Shown here piece by piece: positions 20,402-28,435 of a stretch of 64,000 nucleotides of DNA. The DNA comes from Pseudoxanthomonas sp. PXM03. Its GTDB lineage: Bacteria; Pseudomonadota; Gammaproteobacteria; Xanthomonadales; Xanthomonadaceae. A model generated the notes under the pieces. That model was not told the DNA's origin and made no database searches. It was given only the letters and a program-made list of their open reading frames with translations. The stretch lies in the NCBI RefSeq assembly GCF_014852005.1, contig NZ_JACVAU010000002.1, positions 310,001-374,000 of the forward strand. The letters run 5' to 3'. How positions within the stretch are numbered: the stretch's first letter is position 1; every line of letters starts with the position of its first letter. The translations under genes were made by a program, and so were the position numbers.

Positions 20402-21655
20402 TCACCCGGCGCGAAGCCGCAAAGGTTGCAGCTCCGCGTACGTCAGCGAACGCCACAGCCATTCGACGGGACCGAACCGGAACCGCGACAGCCAGAGCCG
20501 GCTCAACGCCACCTGCAGGCCGAACAGCACCACCGCGAACACCGGTTGCCACGCACGCGGCAACTGCTCGAAATAACCCAGGCCATAGCCGTAGAAGATC
20601 CAGGTACACACCAGCGACTGCGTCAGATAGTTGGTCAGCGCCATGCGCCCCGCCGGCGCCAGCCAGACGAGCGGCCGTTGCCACGGCGCCGAGGCCAGCG
20701 CGCGCATCACCCAGGCCACATAGCCCAGACACATCAGCAGGTTCGCCAGCATCTGCAGCGTGAACGCCGTGGACACCCGCAGGTTGAACGTGGCGAAATC
20801 CATCGTCGGTTCCAGCGCCACCGAACCCAGCATGGACAGCAACCCCAGCGGCCATGCCACCCAACGCAGGGTCGCGTACATGCGCGGGAATTCTCCGGGT
20901 CGCGCGATGGCGCCACTACGCACGAACCAAGCGCCCAGCAAAAACAGGCCGAACGCGATGAAGCCGAACATGGTGATGTTGCTGAGCGCCATGCCCGTGC
21001 TCTTCAGGCGCTGCCAGGTGGCATCGGCATAGCTGCCACTGCCGTACGCGATGCGCTCGCTGTCGATCAGCGCCCGCATCTGCGTGCCGATCTCGGCCAT
21101 CGCCTTGTCCCAGCCCGCCGTGCCGTCCAACAGCGACCCCATGCCTCCCATCAGGAACATGAAGCCGATCGGCATGGCATATGCGACCAGGCCGAGCCCG
21201 ACATACCAGCGATAAGGCATTGGCCGGAACGCGAGCAGCAGGAAGGAACACAGCGCGTACATCATCAGGATGTCGCCGGCCCAGATGAAAAGCGCGTGGA
21301 TCACGCCGAAGGCCAGCAGCACCAGGCCCCGTCGCCAGTACACGCCGGCGAACGGCCGGCCCGCCAGTTCGGCGCGCTGCGACATGACCGCGAAGCCCAT
21401 GCCGAACAACAGCGAGAACAGCGTGTAGAACTTGCCCTGCACCAACACGTACACCAGCAGGTCGACGATGCGGTCGATCCCCGCAAGCGTCGGGTCCAGG
21501 CCTGTGCCCGACGCCATCACCGGCCCCACGAAGCCCTCCATGTTCATCAGCAGGATGCCCAGCAGCGCGAAGCCGCGCAGCACGTCCATCGCTTCGATGC
21601 GTTCGGCCACCGCGATGGGCGCCAGGTTATCGGTGATCGTCGCCGCCATTCCCAT
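20402..21655 (-). CDS. DUF418-domain membrane protein
   Basis: 417 aa with ten or so hydrophobic segments. The start ERIEAMDVLRGFALLGILLMNM and the C-terminal GRMALTNYLTQSL...YGYGLGYFEQLPR pattern are characteristic of DUF418 proteins (YeiB type), which are related to acyltransferase-3-like membrane proteins and have no settled function. It is the first gene of the DUF418-oxidase-gor run on the minus strand. Confidence 0.85.
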   Translation of the reverse strand: MGMAATITDNLAPIAVAERIEAMDVLRGFALLGILLMNMEGFVGPVMASGTGLDPTLAGIDRIVDLLVYVLVQGKFYTLFSLLFGMGFAVMSQRAELAGRPFAGVYWRRGLVLLAFGVIHALFIWAGDILMMYALCSFLLLAFRPMPYRWYVGLGLVAYAMPIGFMFLMGGMGSLLDGTAGWDKAMAEIGTQMRALIDSERIAYGSGSYADATWQRLKSTGMALSNITMFGFIAFGLFLLGAWFVRSGAIARPGEFPRMYATLRWVAWPLGLLSMLGSVALEPTMDFATFNLRVSTAFTLQMLANLLMCLGYVAWVMRALASAPWQRPLVWLAPAGRMALTNYLTQSLVCTWIFYGYGLGYFEQLPRAWQPVFAVVLFGLQVALSRLWLSRFRFGPVEWLWRSLTYAELQPLRLRAG

Positions 21656-21710
21656 CCCCTGATGTCTTCGCCCCGATTAGACCATGCGCTGCCCGGCATC
21701 CCGCGCAGCC

Positions 21711-21739
21711 AAAAGAAACGGCCCGCTTTCGCGGGCCGT
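21711..21739 (-). terminator. Intrinsic terminator after slyD
   Basis: Perfect 9-bp stem 21718-21726/21731-21739 (ACGGCCCGC) with a 4-base loop. On the minus strand it is followed by TTTCTTTT. It begins 24 bp after the slyD stop. Confidence 0.8.
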
Positions 21740-21762
21740 CCTGGAAGCAGGCATGCGGTGGA

Positions 21763-22242
21763 TCAGTGGTGATGACCACCGTCGCCGTGCACATGGCCGT
21801 GCTCGAGTTCCTCGGCGCTGGCTTCGCGCACTTCCACGATCTCCACGTCGAAGTGCAGGTCCTTGCCTGCCATCGGATGGTTGAGGTCCACGTCCACCAC
21901 GCTCATGCCGACCTTCTGGATGGTCACGGCGCGCGGGCCGAAGTTGGTCTGCAGCACGACCTGCTGGCCCGGCACCAGGCGCTGGTTGCCGAAGTGCTTC
22001 TTGGGCACGCGCTGGCTCAGGCCGTCACGGCGCTCGCCGTAGGCGTCGGCCGCCGCCACGTCCACCCCGAAGCTCTCGCCGGCTTCACGGTCCTGCATCG
22101 CGGTCTCCAGGCCCGGGATGATGTTGCCGTGGCCGATCAGGATCGCCAGCGGCTCGCGGTCCTTCGAGCTTTCGATCGGCTCCTGGCCGGCTTCGGACAC
22201 GGTGTAATGGAAACGGACGACGCTGTCTTTTGCGATTTTCAT
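21763..22242 (-). CDS. slyD: FKBP-type peptidyl-prolyl isomerase SlyD
   Basis: 159 aa from ATG 22242; the longer open frame upstream is antisense to the NlpC gene and is not used. FKBP strands (VVRFHYTVSEAGQEPIESS, GHGNIIPGLETAM) flank the inserted chaperone flap, and NHPMAGKDLHFDVEIVEV follows. The C-terminus is His-rich (EHGHVHGDGGHHH), as in SlyD proteins that bind nickel. Role: protein folding and metal handling in the cytoplasm. Confidence 0.93.
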   Translation of the reverse strand: MKIAKDSVVRFHYTVSEAGQEPIESSKDREPLAILIGHGNIIPGLETAMQDREAGESFGVDVAAADAYGERRDGLSQRVPKKHFGNQRLVPGQQVVLQTNFGPRAVTIQKVGMSVVDVDLNHPMAGKDLHFDVEIVEVREASAEELEHGHVHGDGGHHH

Positions 22243-22325
22243 GCGGGACTCTGGACGGGGCCTGCCGGCGGGCAGGACGGGCGCGGCTTGTGGACCGCAA
22301 GGGAATGCGGCGAAGATGCGCCGCG

Positions 22326-22883
22326 ATGAAGGCCCGACATTATCCCGGCTTGACCCTGCCCGCGCCACTTCGGCGCTGGGCCGTCCTCCTGCTCTGCGCC
22401 GGCCTGATCGCCCTGGCCGGCTGTGGCAGCTCGAAGCCCCAGGTCCGCAAATCGCCTCCGCCCCACGCGCAACGCGATTGGCCGGTGGTGCAGGCCGACG
22501 ATCCCGCCGCCGCCACTTCGGTCCTGATGCGCGCCATCGGCCTGGTCGGCACGCCGTACCGGTACGGCGGCAACACGCCGGAATCCGGCTTCGACTGCAG
22601 CGGCCTGGTGACCTACGTCTATCGGGACATGCTGGATGTGCGTCTGCCGCGCACGTCGCGGGAACTGGCGCAGGTGCAGGGACCCAGGATCGAACCACGC
22701 CGCCTGGCGCCCGCAGACCTGGTGTTCTTCGGCAGTCGCGGCAACGTGACCCATGTGGGGATCTACGTGGGTGAAGGCCGGTTCGTGCATGCCCCGAGTA
22801 CGGGCGGTACGGTCCGGCTCGATCATCTGGACGGCCCCTACTGGCGGGACCATTACAGCGGCGCGAAACGCGTCCTTCGTTAG
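22326..22883 (+). CDS. NlpC/P60 endopeptidase lipoprotein (first of a tandem pair)
   Basis: 185 aa from ATG 22326. The signal ends IALAGCGS, a lipobox at Cys33. The NlpC/P60 domain (about 65-180) has catalytic Cys91 in GFDCSGLV, His143 in VTHVGIY and a third His at 155. It is expected to cut gamma-D-Glu-diaminopimelate bonds in peptidoglycan at the outer membrane. Divergent from slyD and followed by a paralogue with the same domain. Confidence 0.88.
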   Translation: MKARHYPGLTLPAPLRRWAVLLLCAGLIALAGCGSSKPQVRKSPPPHAQRDWPVVQADDPAAATSVLMRAIGLVGTPYRYGGNTPESGFDCSGLVTYVYRDMLDVRLPRTSRELAQVQGPRIEPRRLAPADLVFFGSRGNVTHVGIYVGEGRFVHAPSTGGTVRLDHLDGPYWRDHYSGAKRVLR

Positions 22884-23002
22884 GAATCGGTCAAGTCTGT
22901 GACGCGGAACGTTCACACTTAACAAATAAATAACGATTTCTGAACCAAATCGCTCTGATCAGCCGGCATTATCGCCCCTGACTTGTTAAACCCATCCCGC
23001 GC

Positions 23003-23776
23003 GTGACGACCGACGACGACCTGCCAACAGGCCAGCCTGCCGCCACCCACCGCCTGCCGCGGAGGGTTTCCCGACTTCTTGTGGGCCTTGGCCTGTGCGC
23101 CATGGCCGCCGTGGTGCAGGCCCAGACTGCCCCGGCCACCGTCGACGCCGCGTCAACGCCGGCGTCCAGTGATGTGGTGGTGGCCCCAGCCGCCAAATCA
23201 GTCACCACCAGCGTCAAGGAAAAGGCCGCCGAGGCCGCCACCGCCACCCTCTCCGCCCTGCTCCCCCGTCTGGCCGCCAGCGATACGCTGCCGCTGGTCG
23301 ACCGCTCGGCCATGGTGGCCGGCGACATCAGCAAGTTGCTGGCCGCGTACGACCTGAGCAAGGAAGGCGTCGTGGCGCAGGAACAGCAGGGGGGCAAGGT
23401 ACAAGTGGTCCTCCAGCGCGCCCTTGCGTTGATGGGCACGCCCTACCGCTGGGGCGGCACGTCGCCCGACAGTGGCTTCGATTGCAGCGGCCTGGTCGGT
23501 TATGTGTTCCGCACGGCACTGGGCATCGAGCTGCCGCGCGTGTCCCGCGACATGGCCGCCAAGGCCGACGCGGAAATGGTCGGCGCGCGCGAGGAACTGC
23601 GCCAGGGCGACCTGGTGTTCTTCGGATTGAAGGGCCGGGTGAACCATGTAGGCATCTACGTGGGCGAAGGCCGCTTCCTGCATTCGCCCAGTCGTGGCAA
23701 GGATGTGCGCGTGGACAGCCTGCTCACCGGCTACTGGGCCAACCGCTACCTGAGTGCGCGTCGCGTCGCGATGTAA
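23003..23776 (+). CDS. Secreted NlpC/P60 endopeptidase (second of a tandem pair)
   Basis: 257 aa from GTG 23003. The signal-peptide core LLVGLGLCAMAAVVQAQ follows a 25-residue polar n-region, which suggests the true start could be a little later, though no better codon is seen. A Thr/Ala/Lys-rich linker precedes the NlpC/P60 domain (about 135-255) with Cys161 in GFDCSGLV and VNHVGIYVGEG. It lacks a lipobox, so it is probably periplasmic, unlike its upstream paralogue. The 119 bp upstream are AT-rich and probably carry its promoter. Confidence 0.85.
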   Translation: MTTDDDLPTGQPAATHRLPRRVSRLLVGLGLCAMAAVVQAQTAPATVDAASTPASSDVVVAPAAKSVTTSVKEKAAEAATATLSALLPRLAASDTLPLVDRSAMVAGDISKLLAAYDLSKEGVVAQEQQGGKVQVVLQRALALMGTPYRWGGTSPDSGFDCSGLVGYVFRTALGIELPRVSRDMAAKADAEMVGAREELRQGDLVFFGLKGRVNHVGIYVGEGRFLHSPSRGKDVRVDSLLTGYWANRYLSARRVAM

Positions 23777-23800
23777 CCGTACGCATGCCAGAGCAACGAT

Positions 23801-23833
23801 GAAGAAGGCCGCCCCGCGCGGCCTTCTTCTTTT
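23801..23833 (+). terminator. Intrinsic terminator after the NlpC/P60 pair
   Basis: Perfect 12-bp stem 23801-23812/23818-23829 (GAAGAAGGCCGC) with a CCCGC loop, followed by TTTT at 23830-23833. It starts 24 bp after the second NlpC stop. Confidence 0.88.
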
Positions 23834-23944
23834 CCATCTTCTGTGCGCCGCAGCTTGCATCGATCGCCGGCTTGCCTCCATCCTCCGACGATTGCGCCAT
23901 TACCGCGCATCCTTTTTCTTCGCGCCGAAGGGGAGTCGTACGCG

Positions 23945-24811
23945 ATGCAGGCATCACTGCTGACCAATCTGCTGCTGCCGTTGGCCCTGGGCATCATCAT
24001 GCTGGGCCTCGGGCTGGGACTGACGCTTGAGGATTTCCGTCGCGTGGCGCGTTATCCGCGCGCCGTGCTGATCGGTCTCGCCCTGCAGACGCTGGTGCTG
24101 CCCTGGGTCGCGTTCGGCCTGGCCCTGGGCTTCGGTCTGCCTGCGGAACTCGCGGTGGGCCTAATGCTGCTGGCCGCCTCGCCCGGTGGCGCCACCGCCA
24201 ACATCTACAGCCACCTCGCACGCGGCGATGTCGCGCTGAACATCACCCTGACCGCGATCAACAGCCTGCTCTGCCTGCTGACGCTGCCGGTGATCCTCAA
24301 CCTTTCCCTGGAGTACTTCCTCGGCGCAGGCCAGTACGTGCCGCCACCGACGAAGAAAGTCGTCGAAGTCGCCGCCATCATCCTGCTGCCGGTTGCCCTC
24401 GGCATGGTCATCCGCGCCAAGGCCGCAGGGTTCGCGGCGCGCACCGAGAAGCCCATCCGCCTGCTGTCGGTGCTGGTGCTGGCCTTGCTGGTGGTCGCGG
24501 CGGTGGCGCAGGAGTGGAAGACGCTGACCACCTACTTCGCCATCGTCGGGCTGGCCTGCCTGCTGTTCAACCTGGCCAGCATGGGCGCCGGCTATGCGGC
24601 GCCGCTGGCGTTGCGCCTGCCGAAGAAACAGGCCATCGCCATCGCCATGGAGATCGGCATCCACAACGGCACGTTGGCGATCTTCATCGCACTCAACGTG
24701 CTGCAGAACGCGACCATCTCGGTGCCGGCGGCGGTCTACAGCCTGCTGATGTTCGTCACGGCGGGCGTGTTCGCGTGGTGGGTATCGCGGGACAAGGCCG
24801 CAACCGCCTAG
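23945..24811 (+). CDS. Bile acid:sodium symporter family transporter
   Basis: 288 aa from ATG 23945; the frame is open upstream but that part is not hydrophobic. Eight to nine membrane segments. The ASBT/NTCP landmarks ASPGGATANIYSHLARGDVALNITLTAINS and EIGIHNGTLAIFIALNVL match sodium-coordinating segments of the family. Bacterial members transport organic acids rather than bile acids; the substrate here is unknown. It overlaps the convergent GNAT gene by 4 bp. Confidence 0.9.
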   Translation: MQASLLTNLLLPLALGIIMLGLGLGLTLEDFRRVARYPRAVLIGLALQTLVLPWVAFGLALGFGLPAELAVGLMLLAASPGGATANIYSHLARGDVALNITLTAINSLLCLLTLPVILNLSLEYFLGAGQYVPPPTKKVVEVAAIILLPVALGMVIRAKAAGFAARTEKPIRLLSVLVLALLVVAAVAQEWKTLTTYFAIVGLACLLFNLASMGAGYAAPLALRLPKKQAIAIAMEIGIHNGTLAIFIALNVLQNATISVPAAVYSLLMFVTAGVFAWWVSRDKAATA

Positions 24812-25239
24812 GCTCCCCGGCGGCCATCGGCCACATAGGCCATGCTGACCGAGACGGGCGCCGTTTCGGCGAACCCGAACCGGCTGTAGAGGTGCCTGGC
24901 GTCACCGTCGGCGATCAGCATGACGTAGGCGGAAGCGGGCGCATTCGCGCGCAGCCACGCATCCAGGGCGGCCATGATGCGCTTGCCCTGCCCCTGGCCC
25001 TGATGGTCGGGCCGCACGGCGATGTCCACGACGGCAAACACCGTGCCGTTGTCGCCAACGACGCGCCCCATGCCGATCACGTCACCCGCCTTCACCAAGC
25101 TGACGCCGTACAGCGTGTTGGCGAGGCCGCGCTCAGCGGCTTCCTGCGTCTTGGGCGACATTCCTGCTTCGACCCGGAGCCGACGATAGGTGGCTACATC
25201 GGGGAAGGAATCCACTAGTTGAATCGCATCGGCATTCAT
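24808..25239 (-). CDS. GNAT-family N-acetyltransferase
   Basis: 143 aa. The acetyl-CoA-binding motif A is VDIAVRPDHQGQGQGKRIMAAL (Q/R-x-x-G-x-G/A). The C-terminal LYSRFGFAETAPVSVSM is the usual GNAT final strand. The substrate is unknown. Its start overlaps the stop of the upstream dicarboxylate symporter gene by 4 bp, so the two are translationally coupled. Confidence 0.85.
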   Translation of the reverse strand: MNADAIQLVDSFPDVATYRRLRVEAGMSPKTQEAAERGLANTLYGVSLVKAGDVIGMGRVVGDNGTVFAVVDIAVRPDHQGQGQGKRIMAALDAWLRANAPASAYVMLIADGDARHLYSRFGFAETAPVSVSMAYVADGRRGA

Positions 25240-26513
25240 GGCGTCGAGGCGGCATCATCCCCGAGACCGACATTGCTCGATGCGCTTTCGTAGATTTCGC
25301 GATCCAGCAGACCGGTTTCCTTCGCCACCAGCACCGGCACCAGCATCTGGCCGGTCACGTTCGTCATCGTGCGCATCATGTCCAGGATGCGGTCGATCGC
25401 CACCAGCAGGCCGATGCCCTCCAGCGGCAGGTTGGCCGCGCTCAGCACCAGCGTGACCATCACGGTCGCCGTGCCGGGTACGCCGGCCGTGCCGAAGCTG
25501 CCCAGCACCGACGCCAGCAGGATGACGAAGTACTGGTTCACCGACAGGTCCAGGCCGAAGTACTGGGCCACGAAAATCGAAGTCAACGCCGGATAGATCG
25601 CGCCGCACCCATCCATCTTGATGCTGGCGCCCAGCGGCACCGCGAACGCTGCATAGTCCTTGTCCACGCCCAGATTGTGGGTGACGCTGCGCAGCGCGAC
25701 CGGCATCGAAGCGAAGCTGGACGAACTGACGAACGCCACCTGCATGCCTGGCGCGGCGCCGCGGAAGAACTTCCACGGATTCAATCCGTGCGCCAGCAGC
25801 AGGCTGCCGTACACGACGACGATGTGCAGCGCGCATGCCAGGTACAGCGCGCCGATGTAGCTGCCCAGTGGCAACAGTTTCTCGAAACCGTATGTGCCCA
25901 CCAGCGCGCCGATCAGGCCGAACGTGCCCAGCGGCGTCATCTCCAGCACGAAGCGCGTGACCTGCACCATGGTGTCGCTGGCCTCGCCGGCCAGCTTGCG
26001 CAGGCCCGCACTGCGTTCGCCCAGCTTGACCAGGGCGAAGCCCAGCAGGCCGGCGAAGAAGATCACCTGCAGGATCTTGCCCTCGGTGAGCGCCTTGAAA
26101 GGATTGGACGGCACGATGTCCAGCAGCACCTGCACCGGCGTCGGTACTTCGCGTACCTGATAGTCCGGCGCCATCATCAAACCGGTCAGGCCCTTGCCGG
26201 GCTGCACTACCCAGCCCACCGCCAGGCCCACGCAGACGGCCATCGCCGCCGTGATCGCGAACCACAGGAACGTGCGTCCGCCCAGCGCAGCGACCGACTT
26301 CTGCCCATGCAGGCTGGAGACGGCGTTGATGACCGCGAAGAACACCAGCGGCACTGCGATCATCTTGATGAGCGTGACGTACAGGTCGCCGAGGGGTTTG
26401 AGCGAGATCCCGGCCGCCGGTCCCAGCCACCATCCCGCCAGCGCGCCCAGCACGAAACCGGCGACGACGCGCTGCCAGAACGGAATCCTCAACCAGGCCG
26501 AGACCAGACTCAT
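25236..26513 (-). CDS. Dicarboxylate/amino acid:cation symporter (SLC1/DAACS family)
   Basis: 425 aa. The helical-hairpin serine motif AFVSSSSFASMPVAL, KMDGCGAIYPALTSIFVAQ and GFGTAG-like SFGTAGVPGTATVM are family hallmarks, as is the NVTGQM motif in the last helix. It takes up glutamate, aspartate or C4-dicarboxylates with Na+ or H+. The C-terminal tail is cytoplasmic and acidic. First gene of a two-gene unit with the GNAT protein. Confidence 0.92.
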   Translation of the reverse strand: MSLVSAWLRIPFWQRVVAGFVLGALAGWWLGPAAGISLKPLGDLYVTLIKMIAVPLVFFAVINAVSSLHGQKSVAALGGRTFLWFAITAAMAVCVGLAVGWVVQPGKGLTGLMMAPDYQVREVPTPVQVLLDIVPSNPFKALTEGKILQVIFFAGLLGFALVKLGERSAGLRKLAGEASDTMVQVTRFVLEMTPLGTFGLIGALVGTYGFEKLLPLGSYIGALYLACALHIVVVYGSLLLAHGLNPWKFFRGAAPGMQVAFVSSSSFASMPVALRSVTHNLGVDKDYAAFAVPLGASIKMDGCGAIYPALTSIFVAQYFGLDLSVNQYFVILLASVLGSFGTAGVPGTATVMVTLVLSAANLPLEGIGLLVAIDRILDMMRTMTNVTGQMLVPVLVAKETGLLDREIYESASSNVGLGDDAASTP

Positions 26514-26654
26514 CCACCGCGACTCACAAAAACGGACGCGACACCTTAGCCCATGGCTCCGCGCGGGGCGACCATGCCGACGGAATGCCGGGTGTCATGA
26601 ACAGGACACTGCGCGACCGTCATAATGGGCCGACTGTCCTCCACACGGCTCCTC

Positions 26655-28349
26655 ATGTTCCTGCGTTCCCTCGTATCGCCGTTCGCCGGCCTGGCATGGC
26701 TCACCGTCCTCGCCGGCTGCGCCAGCACCTCGCCCGCCACTTCCTCCCCGCTCGCCGTCGACGTCCCGCCCGTCGCGCACCCGCAGGGCGAGACACCGCA
26801 ATGGTGGTACCGCAGCGGTGCCGCCAAGGCTGCAGCCAATGGCGCCATGCAGGGACGTGCGAAGAACGTGATCGTCTTCCTCGGCGACGGCATGAGCCTG
26901 ACCACGGTGGCCGCCGCGCGCATCTTCGAAGGCCAGCGCAAGGGCATGCCGGGCGAGGAGAACCTGCTGAGCTGGGAGCGCTTCCCGCACACCGCTTTCA
27001 GCAAGACCTACAACACCGACTCGCAGACCCCCGACTCCGCAGGCACGATGACGGCGGTAGCCACGGGCGTGAAGTCGCACATGGGCGCCATCGGCGTGTC
27101 GGCCGGACGCAAGGGCGAATGCACGCCCGACGGCAGCAAGGACCTGCTCAGCTGGCTGACGCTGGCGGACAGCGCGGGGCTGGCGACGGGTGTCGTCACC
27201 ACCGCCCGCGTGACGCATGCGACCCCCGCTGCGACCTACGCGCATGTCTCGCATCGCGACTGGGAAAACGACAGCGACCTGCCAGCGGAAGCGACCGACG
27301 CCGGCTGCAAGGACATTGCACAGCAATTGCTGGCCGCCGCACGCTTCGGACATGGCCCGTCGGTGGTACTGGGTGGCGGGCGCGGCGAGTTCCTGCCCGT
27401 GGACGTGCGCGATCCGGAAGAAGACGACAAGGTCGGCCAGCGCCTCGACGGCCGCAACCTGGTCGCCGAGTGGCAACAGGCGCATCCTCAGGGTGCCTAT
27501 GCCTGGAACACCCGCCAGTTGGAGGCCGCCGCGGACGCGCCGCAGTTGCTGGGCCTGTTCGAGTACGACCACATGCAGTTCGAGCATGACCGCCGCAAGG
27601 ACGACCAGGGCGAGCCGTCCCTGGCCGACCTGACCCGCGCCGCGATCCGCACGCTCTCGCGCAATCCGGAAGGCTTTGTGCTGCTGGTGGAAGGCGCGCG
27701 CATCGACCACGCCAACCACTACGGCAATGCGTATCGCGCGCTCGATGAAACCGTCGCGATGTCGGATGCCGTGCGCGCAGCGACAGAAGCCACGTCACGC
27801 GACGACACGCTGATCGTGGTCACTGCCGATCATTCGCACACGCTCAACTTCGTCGGCTATCCCGTGCGCGGCAATCCGATCCTGGGCAAGGTGCGCGGCC
27901 AGGGCGGCGAAGACGACACGCCCGGCGACCTCGCGCGCGACCAGACCGGCATGACGTTCACCACGCTGACGTACGCGAATGGCCCCGGTTACACCGGCGC
28001 CAGCAACCGCCAGCCGGCAGGGCCGAAGCATTTCCTGCATTCCCCCAGCAGCGTCGAGCCGTCCGAAGGCCGGCCGGACCTGAGCCATGTCGATACCGAG
28101 CATCCCGACTACCTGCAGGAAGCCCTGGTGCCGCTGAAGTCGGAATCACACGGCGGCGAAGACGTCGGCATCTGGGCCATCGGTCCAGGCAGCGACGCCT
28201 TCCGCGGCACGCTGGAACAGAACGCGATCTACCACGTCATCGTGCAGGCCGCCCCGAAGCTGCGCGCGCGCCTGTGCGCGGCGGGTACGTGCGATGCGAA
28301 TGGCGTGCCGGTGGAACTGCCGAAGCCGGTGGATTTCGAGAAGAAGTAG
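26655..28349 (+). CDS. phoA: Alkaline phosphatase, lipoprotein or secreted
   Basis: 564 aa from ATG 26655. A second ATG at 26625 adds ten residues; the later one gives the more regular signal peptide ending VLAGCAS, a lipobox. Metal and nucleophile motifs: VIVFLGDGMSLTTV, TPDSAGTMTAVATGVK (nucleophilic Ser), LVEGARIDHANHYGNAYRALDE, VTADHSHTL and SHGGEDVGIWAIGPGS. It releases phosphate from organic esters outside the inner membrane. Divergent from the dicarboxylate symporter. No convincing Pho box was found. Confidence 0.9.
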   Translation: MFLRSLVSPFAGLAWLTVLAGCASTSPATSSPLAVDVPPVAHPQGETPQWWYRSGAAKAAANGAMQGRAKNVIVFLGDGMSLTTVAAARIFEGQRKGMPGEENLLSWERFPHTAFSKTYNTDSQTPDSAGTMTAVATGVKSHMGAIGVSAGRKGECTPDGSKDLLSWLTLADSAGLATGVVTTARVTHATPAATYAHVSHRDWENDSDLPAEATDAGCKDIAQQLLAAARFGHGPSVVLGGGRGEFLPVDVRDPEEDDKVGQRLDGRNLVAEWQQAHPQGAYAWNTRQLEAAADAPQLLGLFEYDHMQFEHDRRKDDQGEPSLADLTRAAIRTLSRNPEGFVLLVEGARIDHANHYGNAYRALDETVAMSDAVRAATEATSRDDTLIVVTADHSHTLNFVGYPVRGNPILGKVRGQGGEDDTPGDLARDQTGMTFTTLTYANGPGYTGASNRQPAGPKHFLHSPSSVEPSEGRPDLSHVDTEHPDYLQEALVPLKSESHGGEDVGIWAIGPGSDAFRGTLEQNAIYHVIVQAAPKLRARLCAAGTCDANGVPVELPKPVDFEKK

Positions 28350-28435
28350 ATCCTAGGCCGGTCTGCGTGGAGGCATCCGGGACACGATGTGCTTCCGCTG
28401 CCCCAAAAGCGATCGCGCCGAGGCGCCGCCGCAGT

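Noticed and set aside
22898..22917. TGTGA...TCACA pair resembling a CRP/Clp site ahead of the second NlpC gene
   Set aside because: The spacer is 10 bases where CRP/Clp sites have 6. Possibly chance.
26593..26623. Pho-box-like TGTCAT and CGTCAT half-sites ahead of the alkaline phosphatase gene
   Set aside because: The two half-sites are 25 bp apart rather than 11 or 22, and the flanking bases do not match. Too weak to call.
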